Assembly (NCBI GenBank): GCA_021852265.1
Contig: JAJZNV010000006.1
Coordinates: forward strand, 1 to 51,270
Direction: 5' to 3'
Origin: Nanobdellota archaeon
GTDB lineage: Archaea; Nanobdellota; Nanobdellia; Parvarchaeales; Parvarchaeaceae
DNA: 51,270 nucleotides
The notes below the pieces were generated by a model. The model searched no databases and was not told where the DNA came from. It worked only from the letters and a program-made list of their open reading frames with translations. The translations under genes and the position numbers were made by a program. This document shows positions 1-8,564 of the stretch, in pieces (positions within the stretch are counted from its first letter, which is position 1; each line of letters begins with the position of its first letter).

Positions 1-56
1 ATTAAATAGTTGATTTCCAATGATAAAGATAAATAGTTTGCTTGAGTAACGATCTT

Positions 57-551
57 ATGGCAAGTAGGGCGCTTAAGAGATACCAATTGGAATATGTAGC
101 TAAGGTACTTGTCATAGTAGGGTTGTTGTTTATTCTTCTTTCTTGGATTGTAGGGGTTTATTATTTTGGAGTTACGGGAAAGATTACGCTGTTTATACCT
201 CCTTTTATATTCACTTGTGTTTTAGCAGTGCTGCTTTTTATGATTAGATACAGATACACATTGTTTGAAAAATATCCTTATCTTATGAACCTGCCATCAT
301 TGTTCTATCGTATCAGAGACCGAAAAGGTTCAAAAAATCAGAGCATTGCATTCAGCATGATCTTCACCGTGCATGCATTGATAATCGCCTTTCTAGGCAT
401 CTTGAGCATGGTTTTGACGTTCAGCGTAGGTTCCGGCATTCAAAGCAAAGGAGTTTCGCCATTTTTATATGGGTATCTTGCAATAATTGTGATTCTGATC
501 GTATCCGTGATATTACAGTACCGCAGGATCTATATTAAGTTTTTGAGATAA
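57..551 (+). CDS. Multi-pass membrane protein of unknown function
   Basis: No family is recognised. The 164-residue product shows four hydrophobic segments: two near the N-terminus (about residues 14-36 and 44-62), then a basic loop containing a Tyr/Leu/Pro-rich stretch, then two more (about 105-130 and 138-155), ending in a short basic tail. I chose the ATG at 57; a TTG at 42 is in frame, but the AT-rich box around 24-34 would place the transcript start close to the ATG. It stands alone on this strand, followed by about 260 bases without a convincing gene. A DUF1648-like protein is possible but I could not confirm it. Confidence 0.7.
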   Translation: MASRALKRYQLEYVAKVLVIVGLLFILLSWIVGVYYFGVTGKITLFIPPFIFTCVLAVLLFMIRYRYTLFEKYPYLMNLPSLFYRIRDRKGSKNQSIAFSMIFTVHALIIAFLGILSMVLTFSVGSGIQSKGVSPFLYGYLAIIVILIVSVILQYRRIYIKFLR

Positions 552-810
552 ACTGTATATTAGACAGATAAGTTAAAACAATTCTTTAAATAAGGTAAAG
601 AACTAACTCGAATTTGGATCGAAATCGTTTCTTTATAGAATCTTCATAATTTATCTATTTTTTTCTGTCTTTTTAGCGCACATGGTATAAATGCTTAAAT
701 ACTCGCATATTTCTATACGATTAACATGAGCAAATATATTAAGATACTAACAGGAGTATTTTAGAAAATTTATTATAATGCGATAATTTTTTTATCCTGC
801 CCAGCTAATC

Positions 811-1245
811 CTACCGATTTATACTGGCGATTTTTATCTCGAATTTAAGTGTCTTACCAGATAGTGGAAAGTTAAAGTCAATGATGACATCTTCCCCAAC
901 TACATCAGTTATTAGACCTCTGTGGCCCTGACTGGAAGTGGCAGCCATTCCTATTTTAACCTCATTTTCACCGAACTGTTTCTTTGAAACCTTGATTATC
1001 AACTCTTTTCTAGGCAGTCCATATGCCTTCTCAGGAGAGAGACTTATGCGCTTGGTCTCGCCCGCTTTCATCCCTATAACAGCCTCATCGAAACCACTTA
1101 TTACCTGTCCCGAGCCCACTTCAAATTTTAGAGGTTCTTTTCCTTCATTTGAGTCGAATATAGTGCCATCTTCAAGCGTGCCCTTGTAGAAAACACTGAC
1201 ATTGTCCCCCTTCTTTATAATAAAGTCGTTTGCTTTCTCTACCAT
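811..1245 (-). CDS. FKBP-type peptidyl-prolyl cis-trans isomerase (SlyD-like)
   Basis: Isomerase that catalyses proline cis-trans isomerisation and acts as a folding helper. The N-terminal part carries FKBP signatures (VSVFYKGTLEDGTIFDS, then a glycine-rich turn ending in GFDEAVIGMKAGE), interrupted by an insert-in-flap chaperone region (about residues 70-120), and closes with an FKBP strand. At 144 residues it matches short archaeal FKBPs. There is no signal peptide or membrane segment, so it is cytosolic, unlike the anchored FKBP at 24 kb. I use the ATG at 1245; a TTG at 1263 would add six residues. Confidence 0.93.
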   Translation of the reverse strand: MVEKANDFIIKKGDNVSVFYKGTLEDGTIFDSNEGKEPLKFEVGSGQVISGFDEAVIGMKAGETKRISLSPEKAYGLPRKELIIKVSKKQFGENEVKIGMAATSSQGHRGLITDVVGEDVIIDFNFPLSGKTLKFEIKIASINR

Positions 1246-1496
1246 TAATATCACATATCCCAATAATCAGTATCAGGAATAACACTCTCCTTAAAAGAAA
1301 TTTCAAATTTCTTCTGCAGGCGTCATTATGTAAGAGTATATACTATTATATTAACGTGTTTGGTGGCTCAATCGACTACTTTTTTGCCAACGCAATTATT
1401 TCATAAAGCGATGGAAGATCTTTGCAGCGAAAGAGTAAGCATAGACAAGTGCTCTTTTAATAAACAGGTAAGTTAATGCAGGGCATGTAATTGACG

Positions 1497-2084
1497 TTAG
1501 CTAAGGTACTTTATCAGCTCATCGGTGGTTACAACATCAAAGAGCTTAGCCATATTTAGAAGGGAGCGTTGATGTGCCTCTTTATCCGTACTGGAGGAAG
1601 AATCTGATGCGACTATTGTATAGAACCCGCGGTTCACGGCGTCACGAGCACTGGATTCAACGCCTACTTCAGTTGATATGCCTGCTATGACCAATGTCTC
1701 TATGCCGGCATTTCTGGCCATCAACTCGAAATTCGTACCGATGAACACGCTTGCAGTATTTTTGTTTAGCACAACCTCATTTTCCTTAGGTATTATCGCT
1801 AACTCGAATGCTTCTTTTGGTAGCTGCGAGAGATTGTACTTCATCTTGGAAGAAGCATATTTTCTTGCAGGCGATTCAAACTCATGCGGCAAAGGTGTTA
1901 TCTTTGTGAAAAATATCGGCATATTTTTCTCACGTGCCTTTGCTATCAATCTATTCATATTAGACAGGAATTCGTCCTTATTGTAAATTCTTTCTACAAG
2001 CATCGTCTGCACGTCCCATACTATGAGAGCAGTGTGCTCTGGATTTATTATCTCTTTGATATTTTCGTATGCTTTTCTAGTCAT
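1497..2084 (-). CDS. Isochorismatase-like hydrolase lacking the catalytic cysteine
   Basis: Member of the isochorismatase/cysteine-hydrolase superfamily (Rossmann-like alpha/beta fold). The conserved Asp lies in the strand VWDVQ (residue 24) and the Lys in NKNTASVF (residue 108). At the nucleophile position the sequence reads GISTEVGVESSARDA, so Gly141 stands where cysteine hydrolases have Cys. Loss of Cys is known in true isochorismatases such as PhzD and EntB, which hydrolyse a vinyl ether using the Asp; the substrate here is unknown. The boxA-like AAATTATAAAC at 2104-2114 supports the ATG at 2084 as a leaderless start, although a TTG at 2105 and an ATG at 2099 are in frame. Confidence 0.9.
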   Translation of the reverse strand: MTRKAYENIKEIINPEHTALIVWDVQTMLVERIYNKDEFLSNMNRLIAKAREKNMPIFFTKITPLPHEFESPARKYASSKMKYNLSQLPKEAFELAIIPKENEVVLNKNTASVFIGTNFELMARNAGIETLVIAGISTEVGVESSARDAVNRGFYTIVASDSSSSTDKEAHQRSLLNMAKLFDVVTTDELIKYLS

Positions 2085-2103
2085 TTCATACCATAGCATT
2101 AAC

Positions 2104-2114
2104 AAATTATAAAC
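2104..2114 (-). promoter_or_regulatory. boxA/TATA element of the isochorismatase-like gene
   Basis: Read on the minus strand this is GTTTATAATTT, centred about 27 bases before the ATG at 2084. It is a good archaeal TATA element and implies a leaderless transcript. It was called by sequence and spacing only. Confidence 0.5.
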
Positions 2115-2199
2115 TTTTAGGTGCCAGATACCAAATAGTCAGGTGAATATTCACTGTCTTAGCGGTGCCTAGATTTTGTCCGTCATAATGAAACAATTT

Positions 2200-2808
2200 T
2201 TATGGTAACTGAAAAGGTGATTCGTGCGGCAATCTGTATCTCGCTTTTTTTAGGGCCCCCCAGACTTCCTCTAGGTTGCCGCCATCATATCTTATTACCT
2301 GCGGATGCCTGAAGTTTTTGTTGCCCTCGCTAGCAGGCATTATGACTAGACCCCTGTGTCTGTGCTTAAGCCAGCTTTCTATATAAGGTGGGAAATCGTC
2401 GACGAGCACTTTCCCGTACACGAGTCCCTTATCTTGTGTAAGTATCACATCAACATCGTAGCCCATGTTCTTGTCGATCCATTTTTTCTTTCCGGAATAG
2501 GCAGAAGGATTTCTTTTTGGTACTTTAGAGAGGATCACAATCCTAAAACCGAGTTTTTTGGCTATTTTTAGTATATCCCACCCAAGTCTAAATTTTGGAA
2601 GGTTAACCCACCAGTCCTCTTCTCTTTTTATGAGGTTAATTCTCTCCCTGAGATATTCAGGCATCTCTTCGCCGTTGGAATGGACACGCGTCTTTGGCTC
2701 TTTAGGAGACCTGAGCCTTTCCAGACTGTTGAACATAGCTTTATCATAATCACACAGTGTTCCGTCCAAATCGAATAATGCTATCGCTTCTTCATCAAAT
2801 ACCACCAT
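2200..2808 (-). CDS. HAD-superfamily 5'(3')-deoxyribonucleotidase-like phosphatase
   Basis: Haloacid-dehalogenase-fold phosphatase resembling the NT5C/YorS-type 5' nucleotidases. Motif I is ALFDLDGTLCD, with nucleophile Asp13 and acid/base Asp15; motif II is the Ser in IVILSKVPKR; the motif III lysine lies in the following KKK segment; motif IV is VLVDDFPPYI. The long helical segment after motif I, with a WWVNLP motif, is typical of deoxynucleotidases that recognise a nucleoside monophosphate. It has 202 residues and no signal peptide. Its role is probably nucleotide-pool housekeeping; the exact substrate cannot be read from sequence. Confidence 0.85.
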   Translation of the reverse strand: MVVFDEEAIALFDLDGTLCDYDKAMFNSLERLRSPKEPKTRVHSNGEEMPEYLRERINLIKREEDWWVNLPKFRLGWDILKIAKKLGFRIVILSKVPKRNPSAYSGKKKWIDKNMGYDVDVILTQDKGLVYGKVLVDDFPPYIESWLKHRHRGLVIMPASEGNKNFRHPQVIRYDGGNLEEVWGALKKARYRLPHESPFQLP

Positions 2809-2855
2809 ATGTTAATGATTCGTGCAAATAAATTGTTTTGTACTGGTTAATGAAA

Positions 2856-4019
2856 CTATTGTCCGTTAAGTATGCCTGCAAAACGATTGATTACTGTATC
2901 GTTTACGCTGCCCCAGTCCATGAATCGCCTGCATTCCGTATCCTGGAATGTCGAAAGTTTGCCAAAATCTTTTTTCTGTGAGAGGTATATCTCAGTCCCA
3001 TAATACACGACGGAATTCTTGAATTTTCTCACCTTTCTTATACTATTGTCAATTCTGTTCCTATCGTTTTTCAGTATCCAGGAAATTCTCTGCATATCAT
3101 GGTTATCTGCAAAGGCAAAGTGCTCTGTAGAATAATCTATCTTGTCCTCAGAGTACTGTCGCCTAAGCTTAAAATTCTGCGAGAAGTCGAGGGGCGTCTT
3201 GAATATATTATTTAACGCAGACATCGCAAACTCCTCTGCGTCCGAGTCGCCTATTATATCCCAGTTTTTGCCCTGATTCTTAAAGAGTATAGCACGTAGG
3301 CGCTCTCTCAGTTTCTCTTCGTTTTTTAAAAACCAAAGCGTGTCGAGGTGCTCGGTTTTAATTCCCGTAAGCCATATCTCGGGCATAAACATGAGCCTGT
3401 TGTCAAGTTTAAGGCATTCTGATACAAACTCTGACCAGAACTTTGTAGAGGGGCCTATAGCATGATCCAGTCTGTACCCGTCTATCCCAAATTCTTTTAT
3501 CCAGTAAGAAGCTGCATCAATCAGGTAATTTATCACCTCATCGTTTTCTGTGTTAAGCTTCGGCAGCGTTTTAACATCCAGAAAACACTTATATGTCCCT
3601 GATTTATCAAAAACAAACCATTTTCGATACATGCTACGTTTATCCCTGAAAGCCGAGCGGAAGAAGTTATGCTGATTAGATACATGATTAGCTACGAAAT
3701 CCAATATGACTTTTATTCCAAGTTTATGTGCCTTGTCTACCAGCTGCTTTAAGTCTTTATTGGAACCGAAATGCGGGTCTATCTTATAAAAGTCGAGTAC
3801 AGAGTAGCCGTTGTATTCGGCGGCTTCGGATATAGGCGTAAGCCATATAGCATCGAATCCAAGTTTTTTTATGTATTCAAGTTTATTTTCAACGCCTCTC
3901 AAGTTTCCGCCCATTCTTCTTCTAGAAGTTTTTAAGGCGAGAGCTGCGTCTTTGCGTTTATTGCCCGTCGAAAAGCGATCTACCATTATCTGGTAAACTC
4001 TCATAAGAATAGTATGCAT
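2856..4019 (-). CDS. GH13 alpha-amylase-family glycoside hydrolase
   Basis: Hydrolase or transglycosylase acting on alpha-glucans. All four GH13 regions are present in order: DFVANHVS (region I), GIDGYRLDHAI with the nucleophile Asp (II), MFMPEIWL with the acid/base Glu (III) and FADNHDMQRI with the transition-state Asp (IV). The 387-residue product lacks a signal peptide and a long C-terminal domain, so it is probably a cytosolic maltodextrin-processing enzyme (neopullulanase or cyclomaltodextrinase type). It is transcribed divergently from the sugar ABC ATPase with only 38 bases between start codons, suggesting shared control. An alternative ATG lies at 4004. Confidence 0.92.
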   Translation of the reverse strand: MHTILMRVYQIMVDRFSTGNKRKDAALALKTSRRRMGGNLRGVENKLEYIKKLGFDAIWLTPISEAAEYNGYSVLDFYKIDPHFGSNKDLKQLVDKAHKLGIKVILDFVANHVSNQHNFFRSAFRDKRSMYRKWFVFDKSGTYKCFLDVKTLPKLNTENDEVINYLIDAASYWIKEFGIDGYRLDHAIGPSTKFWSEFVSECLKLDNRLMFMPEIWLTGIKTEHLDTLWFLKNEEKLRERLRAILFKNQGKNWDIIGDSDAEEFAMSALNNIFKTPLDFSQNFKLRRQYSEDKIDYSTEHFAFADNHDMQRISWILKNDRNRIDNSIRKVRKFKNSVVYYGTEIYLSQKKDFGKLSTFQDTECRRFMDWGSVNDTVINRFAGILNGQ

Positions 4020-4032
4020 GGATTATTAATAA

Positions 4033-4044
4033 AAGATATATAAT
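4033..4044. promoter_or_regulatory. Shared AT-rich core promoter between GH13 and the ABC ATPase
   Basis: The 38-base gap between the two divergent start codons contains AAGATATATAAT, which can serve as boxA in both directions at roughly 20-27 bases from either start. One element may therefore feed both the amylase and the transporter ATPase. This is positional inference. Confidence 0.4.
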
Positions 4045-4057
4045 ATGTACAACAAGG

Positions 4058-5143
4058 ATGTATATGGTAAGGGTTACTCTCAGGGATATCTATAAATCAT
4101 TCAAGCACAAAAAACAGGCCGTTAGTGTACTGTCTGGTGTTAACCTGGAAATAAACGAGGGGCAATTCACGGTAATACTCGCTCCATCCGGTGAAGGGAA
4201 AACAACTCTCCTTAGAGTTATAGCCGGACTCGAAAGACCGGATAAAGGCGATGTGCTTATTGATGGTAAGAACGTAAATGATTACCCTCCGAAAGACAGG
4301 AATCTGGCCATGGTTTTCCAAAACTATGCAGTATATCCTTTTCTTACGGTTTATGGAAACATAGCATTTCCACTGAAAGTCATGCATGTAGCAAAGGATG
4401 AGATAGACCGGCGTGTAAAAACTGTTGCAAAGATGCTGCAAGTGGACGGGCTTCTAGACAGGAAACCAACGCAGTTATCCGGGGGCCAGAGGCAGAGAGT
4501 AGCTATCGCGAGAGCGCTTGTAAAAGGAACAAAACTGCTTCTTATGGACGAGCCGCTATCAAATTTGGACGCACAGCTGAGGACTTTGGCAAGGGCTGAA
4601 CTTAAGCAGCTTCAAAAAAAACTTGGTATAACAGTTGTATACGTGACACATGACCAGAGTGAAGCTATGGTATTGGCGGATAGAGTCGCGATACTTCACG
4701 CAGGGAAGATAGAAGAGGTAGATGATCCATTAAGTATCTACAGACAGCCGTTAAATACCTGGGTAGCAGGTTTTATAGGGAATCCACCGATGAATCTTAT
4801 AGAAGGAAAACTGGTAAAAAAGCGGACATTCGCATTTAATAAATCAAAGATAAAGATCCCTACAACCGTCGCAAAAAGAATTCTGGGAAATATGGAGACT
4901 GCTATAGTCGGTATAAGACCAGAGGATATAAAACTCGGCAGTGGCGATATCAAAGGAACGGTCACTCTAGTTGAACCGCTGGGATCACAGACTCTTCTGC
5001 ATGTAGCTGTTGGAGATACACAGATAAAAGTTATCGCATTTCATACACACATGATTGAACTTAATAGAAAGGTGTCACTTGATCTGTCCAGTAATAGCAT
5101 GGTTTTCTTCGATAAAAGGACTGGAAAGACTGTAATGGGATGA
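4058..5143 (+). CDS. Carbohydrate ABC transporter ATP-binding protein (MalK/MsmX type)
   Basis: ATPase that powers sugar import. Walker A is APSGEGKTT (about residues 42-50), followed by the Q-loop VFQNYAVYPFL, signature LSGGQRQRVA, Walker B LLLMDEP, D-loop SNLDAQ and H-loop VTHDQSEAM. After about residue 240 there is a TOBE-type regulatory domain containing GIRPEDI, as in MalK/UgpC. At 361 residues it has the usual length. It converges on the permease/binding-protein operon ending at 5184, which supplies the other subunits. A second ATG at 4064 is an equally plausible start. Confidence 0.95.
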   Translation: MYMVRVTLRDIYKSFKHKKQAVSVLSGVNLEINEGQFTVILAPSGEGKTTLLRVIAGLERPDKGDVLIDGKNVNDYPPKDRNLAMVFQNYAVYPFLTVYGNIAFPLKVMHVAKDEIDRRVKTVAKMLQVDGLLDRKPTQLSGGQRQRVAIARALVKGTKLLLMDEPLSNLDAQLRTLARAELKQLQKKLGITVVYVTHDQSEAMVLADRVAILHAGKIEEVDDPLSIYRQPLNTWVAGFIGNPPMNLIEGKLVKKRTFAFNKSKIKIPTTVAKRILGNMETAIVGIRPEDIKLGSGDIKGTVTLVEPLGSQTLLHVAVGDTQIKVIAFHTHMIELNRKVSLDLSSNSMVFFDKRTGKTVMG

Positions 5144-5183
5144 CATTACCTTAGATAGGTGTGCACTATTTTCAAATAGGTTT

Positions 5184-6053
5184 TTATCTTATACCGCTTA
5201 CTGAATACATCTGTGTAAGATACTTCTGGAAAACAATGTATAATGTCACTATCGGCAGCCCCATAAGAATCGAAAAAGCAGCGAATATATTCAGATTCAC
5301 CGCAGCGGTCTGACTACCGGATGCAGTCGCTGAAACATGGTAAAGTCCAAGCATGAGCGTATACAAACTGCCTTTACTTACAAGAACATTTATAACCGCA
5401 TAATCTGTGTACGCCGCTATAAATGCCAGTAGCGTCAGAAATATTACTATAGGCCGCGCTATCCTGAATAACACAGTCAGGAACGCCATGAACCTGCTTT
5501 GCCCATCAACCATAGCAGCTTCTTCATAATCTTTTGGCACGCTGTCTATGAAGATTTTTGACATGTATGCGCCGAATATAGCCGTACCGCTGGCGTAGAT
5601 GAGTATCAAGCCGAGGTAATTATTCAACAACCCGAGATGTGAATAGCTCAGGTATATCGGTATCACGATAGCAGTGAATGGGAAAAACGTCAGAATATAT
5701 AAGAAAACTATAAGCGCCTTCTTTCCAGGGATATTGAGACGTGACAGAGCTATACCTGCTAAAAATGCAGTTGATAAAGCAACGGCTACAGTGCCTGCTG
5801 CGAGTACGAGGCTGTTAATGAGCCATGTAAAGAACGGGCTTGCCATCACTGCTTCGTAAGCTGAAAGTGTAAAATCGGAAAAATTCGGTATAAGTGAGCT
5901 CAGTGAAAGTGTGGCTATAGAGGGTATCTTGCTGAAAGATAAGAGGACTATATAATAAAGTGGGAATAAAGCAAAGATTAGCACCATTCCAATCACTATG
6001 TAAGATAGAGTCCATTTGATGAAATTCAAAACAGTGTATTTATTCACATCCAT
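5184..6053 (-). CDS. Sugar ABC transporter permease (MalG type)
   Basis: Integral membrane subunit of a carbohydrate importer. It has six hydrophobic segments in 289 residues and the cytoplasmic EAA loop EEAAMVDGQSRFMAF, followed by RIARPI, which contacts the ATPase. The C-terminal ending on a KYLTQMYSVSGIR-like tail is typical of MalG-family permeases. It is the last gene of the binding protein-permease-permease operon, eight bases after its partner, and a GAGGT sequence just upstream of its ATG can serve as a ribosome binding site. Confidence 0.94.
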   Translation of the reverse strand: MDVNKYTVLNFIKWTLSYIVIGMVLIFALFPLYYIVLLSFSKIPSIATLSLSSLIPNFSDFTLSAYEAVMASPFFTWLINSLVLAAGTVAVALSTAFLAGIALSRLNIPGKKALIVFLYILTFFPFTAIVIPIYLSYSHLGLLNNYLGLILIYASGTAIFGAYMSKIFIDSVPKDYEEAAMVDGQSRFMAFLTVLFRIARPIVIFLTLLAFIAAYTDYAVINVLVSKGSLYTLMLGLYHVSATASGSQTAAVNLNIFAAFSILMGLPIVTLYIVFQKYLTQMYSVSGIR

Positions 6054-6061
6054 TATTTACC

Positions 6062-6973
6062 TCAACTTATCATGTCCAATACCTTCGTGTATTTTAACAT
6101 GAAAATTGCCATTATCGCAAGTATCACCACAGAAATTACTGAGAATGCTGCACCGAGGGAATAGTTATAATAAGAAAATGCCTGCGAATACGCGTACACT
6201 GTAAGGGAATAAGTGCTTGTTCCAGGACCACCAGATGTCAACAAATATATCGGATAGAAATTATTCCATGTAAATATAAAACCGCTTATGGATGCAAAGG
6301 CAACTGCACCCTTTATGGAGGGCCAGGTCACGCGCGAAAAACGCTGTAACATATTTGCACCGTCCACCTTTGCCGACTCATGGAATTCATCAGGAACACT
6401 TTGCATTGATGAAAGGAAAAATGCGGTATAATACGGAAATGAAAGCCACAGGTTGGTTATTATAAGCACACTCCATGCAGGGATAACAGAATAAAGCCAA
6501 TTTATTTGTGAGAGTCCAAATAGACTTAGGAACTGATTTATTATACCGAAGTGCGTATTCCACATCCCAGACCATACAAGAAGAGATATAAATGCGGGAA
6601 ACGCCCACGGCAGCAGTATAAGCGTGAATATGGGGAGTTTGAGTTTAAAGCCCTTTTGGTTGAGTATTACTGCCACTAACATCCCCATCAGCACCATCGG
6701 CACTATACTCCCAACAGTCCAGATAAGTGTCTGTAGTATTATTGGATATATCAATCCGCTCTGGAACAGCAGATAATAATTCTGAAAGCCAACGATCGTG
6801 GCGTTGAACAGATGTTGAAGACTAAAGTTAGTGAATGAGATATAAATTCCATAAGCAATGGGGTAAAGGAATATAAATAGAATAAGCCCGATTATTGGTA
6901 AAAGGTACACATAGTTTGTAAGAGCTTTCCCAAAAGTCTTTTCTAATCCAATTTTAAAGGCGTTGGGAAACAT
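6062..6973 (-). CDS. Sugar ABC transporter permease (MalF type)
   Basis: Second membrane subunit of the carbohydrate importer, 303 residues with six predicted helices. Helix 1 is preceded by a basic cytoplasmic N-terminus. The EAA loop reads HESAKVDGANMLQRF followed by TWPSIKGA, as in MalF/UgpA/LacF permeases, and TSGGPGTSTYSL in the penultimate loop is a further family signature. It sits between the binding protein gene (upstream) and the MalG-type gene (downstream) on one strand. Confidence 0.94.
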   Translation of the reverse strand: MFPNAFKIGLEKTFGKALTNYVYLLPIIGLILFIFLYPIAYGIYISFTNFSLQHLFNATIVGFQNYYLLFQSGLIYPIILQTLIWTVGSIVPMVLMGMLVAVILNQKGFKLKLPIFTLILLPWAFPAFISLLVWSGMWNTHFGIINQFLSLFGLSQINWLYSVIPAWSVLIITNLWLSFPYYTAFFLSSMQSVPDEFHESAKVDGANMLQRFSRVTWPSIKGAVAFASISGFIFTWNNFYPIYLLTSGGPGTSTYSLTVYAYSQAFSYYNYSLGAAFSVISVVILAIMAIFMLKYTKVLDMIS

Positions 6974-7026
6974 ATGGAGTATATCTCATTTATTAGGTAT
7001 AAAACCATCCCAGTCTTTGTGACATC

Positions 7027-8424
7027 TTAGCTACAGGCTGGCAAAGTTATTGTGCCATTACTGGCAACGAATGCCTGTACACAACTAGCTACATCTTGTG
7101 CAGTTATAGTCTTATTTGTGTAATACAATCCCAGCTCAGGGTGCATACCAGATACGCCACTGTAATAATAGTTCATCTGTGGTGTACTTGGTTGAGGAAT
7201 AGTGTGTCCTTGTTCTTGTGCAAGAATGCCCTGTTCCACGCCACTAAATTCTGCAGCTGTTAAATTCTCAGCAGCAGCAAATGGGGGAAGAAGTGTGCCT
7301 GCCTGTGCACTAGAAATCAATTGGGATAATACTACGTTATTTGATGGGAGGTCTCCACTCCCATTATACATCCACGCTTGTGCCTGTGAAGAAGCAAGGA
7401 ATTCTGCAAATGTTATAGAAGCATTAATCTGTGCTGCTGAAGCACCGCTGGCCTGCGGGACCGTTACGGCTATCGCATTTGATCCTAGTATTGGAGCGAA
7501 ATATTGTCCAGTCGATGACACCTTCGGAAGTGGCGCCGCGCCTAGATTAGTACCTAAAGCATTGACAAGTGGTACGAGATCCCAAGGTCCATCAAACATT
7601 ATTGCTGCTTTACCGGTCTCAAATAATTGGCCTTCAAGTCCACTTGCAAAGCTGACACCCGAGCCTGAACCAAGATCAGGGTTTATGTGATTTATAAATG
7701 TTTGATTATACCAAAACTCCAGTGCATTCACCATTGCAGAACTATTTAGTGTCGGTGCACCGTATGTCCCATATTTGAACAGTCCTCCACCAAATCCTGC
7801 TAACCAAGCGGCTTCAACGTACCCATAAGTTGCACCCATCCCATAAGCGAATCCCCAGATTCCTTTGGTGTTATTCAAGTTCGTAAGATATGGTAGCAAT
7901 GCGCCGGTATTTGAAAGCACACTAGAATTAGTGATGTAAGCCTTGTTATAGTACATAAGTATAGAATTTTCATTTAGAGGCAAACCAAATACAACTGTGC
8001 CATTCTGTACTGAAACAGAATTCAGAGGTCCGGTTGCAAACTGTGAGAAGTAAGAAGAACCCAAGTAAGGGTTAAGATTCAGTAGTAATCCTGCGGAATA
8101 AAGCAGACCTTCATCGTTATTCGAGTCTACGTAAACATTCGGGGCCGAGGCCGCTACTGCAGCGGTCTCAAAGTTGGATGTTGAGAGACTGACATTAGTT
8201 ATTAAAACATGTATGTTTGGATGCTGTGCCTCAAATGCAGGCAATATCTTTGAAGCAAATGCATTATACTCAGAAGGAGAGAACGCTTCCCAGAAAGTTA
8301 TACTCACGCCCGTTGAAGGAACTGAAGAAGGTTTATAATAGTAATAGGCAGCGACACCGACTATAGCCACCACAACAACTACAAGAACCGCAACCCACAA
8401 ATTCATCGAGACCTTGTTGGTCAT
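7027..8424 (-). CDS. Extracellular solute-binding protein, family 1 (sugar)
   Basis: Substrate-capture subunit of the carbohydrate ABC importer. One hydrophobic helix (about residues 8-30) follows a short basic N-terminus and is followed by a Ser/Pro-rich linker; I see no lipobox cysteine, so it is probably tethered by this helix, as in many archaea. The mature part begins VSITFWEAFSPSEY and has the ITFWxxF and late AIMFDGPWDL elements of maltose/trehalose-type binding proteins. It is rich in Asn, Ser, Ala and Tyr, as expected for an exposed protein. It is first in the operon, with a boxA fit for leaderless expression. Confidence 0.93.
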   Translation of the reverse strand: MTNKVSMNLWVAVLVVVVVAIVGVAAYYYYKPSSVPSTGVSITFWEAFSPSEYNAFASKILPAFEAQHPNIHVLITNVSLSTSNFETAAVAASAPNVYVDSNNDEGLLYSAGLLLNLNPYLGSSYFSQFATGPLNSVSVQNGTVVFGLPLNENSILMYYNKAYITNSSVLSNTGALLPYLTNLNNTKGIWGFAYGMGATYGYVEAAWLAGFGGGLFKYGTYGAPTLNSSAMVNALEFWYNQTFINHINPDLGSGSGVSFASGLEGQLFETGKAAIMFDGPWDLVPLVNALGTNLGAAPLPKVSSTGQYFAPILGSNAIAVTVPQASGASAAQINASITFAEFLASSQAQAWMYNGSGDLPSNNVVLSQLISSAQAGTLLPPFAAAENLTAAEFSGVEQGILAQEQGHTIPQPSTPQMNYYYSGVSGMHPELGLYYTNKTITAQDVASCVQAFVASNGTITLPACS

Positions 8425-8442
8425 GTTAAAATAAGCAAATTA

Positions 8443-8453
8443 TTATATTTAAG
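8443..8453 (-). promoter_or_regulatory. boxA of the sugar-binding protein operon
   Basis: On the minus strand this reads CTTAAATATAA, centred about 25 bases upstream of the ATG at 8424, and predicts a leaderless mRNA for the importer operon. Confidence 0.5.
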
Positions 8454-8564
8454 TCTTTTTTGGGCCACTCTTACTGTTTAGGGTTGTCCTTTAAGTTTGT
8501 AGCATTCACCTTATATATGGTGTTCCAAGATAAATGATTAAAACTGCTAGCGCAATAGATTTAT

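Noticed and set aside
7202-7690. 162-codon plus-strand frame
   Set aside because: It is antisense to the sugar-binding protein and rich in Ala/Pro/Cys with no family pattern.
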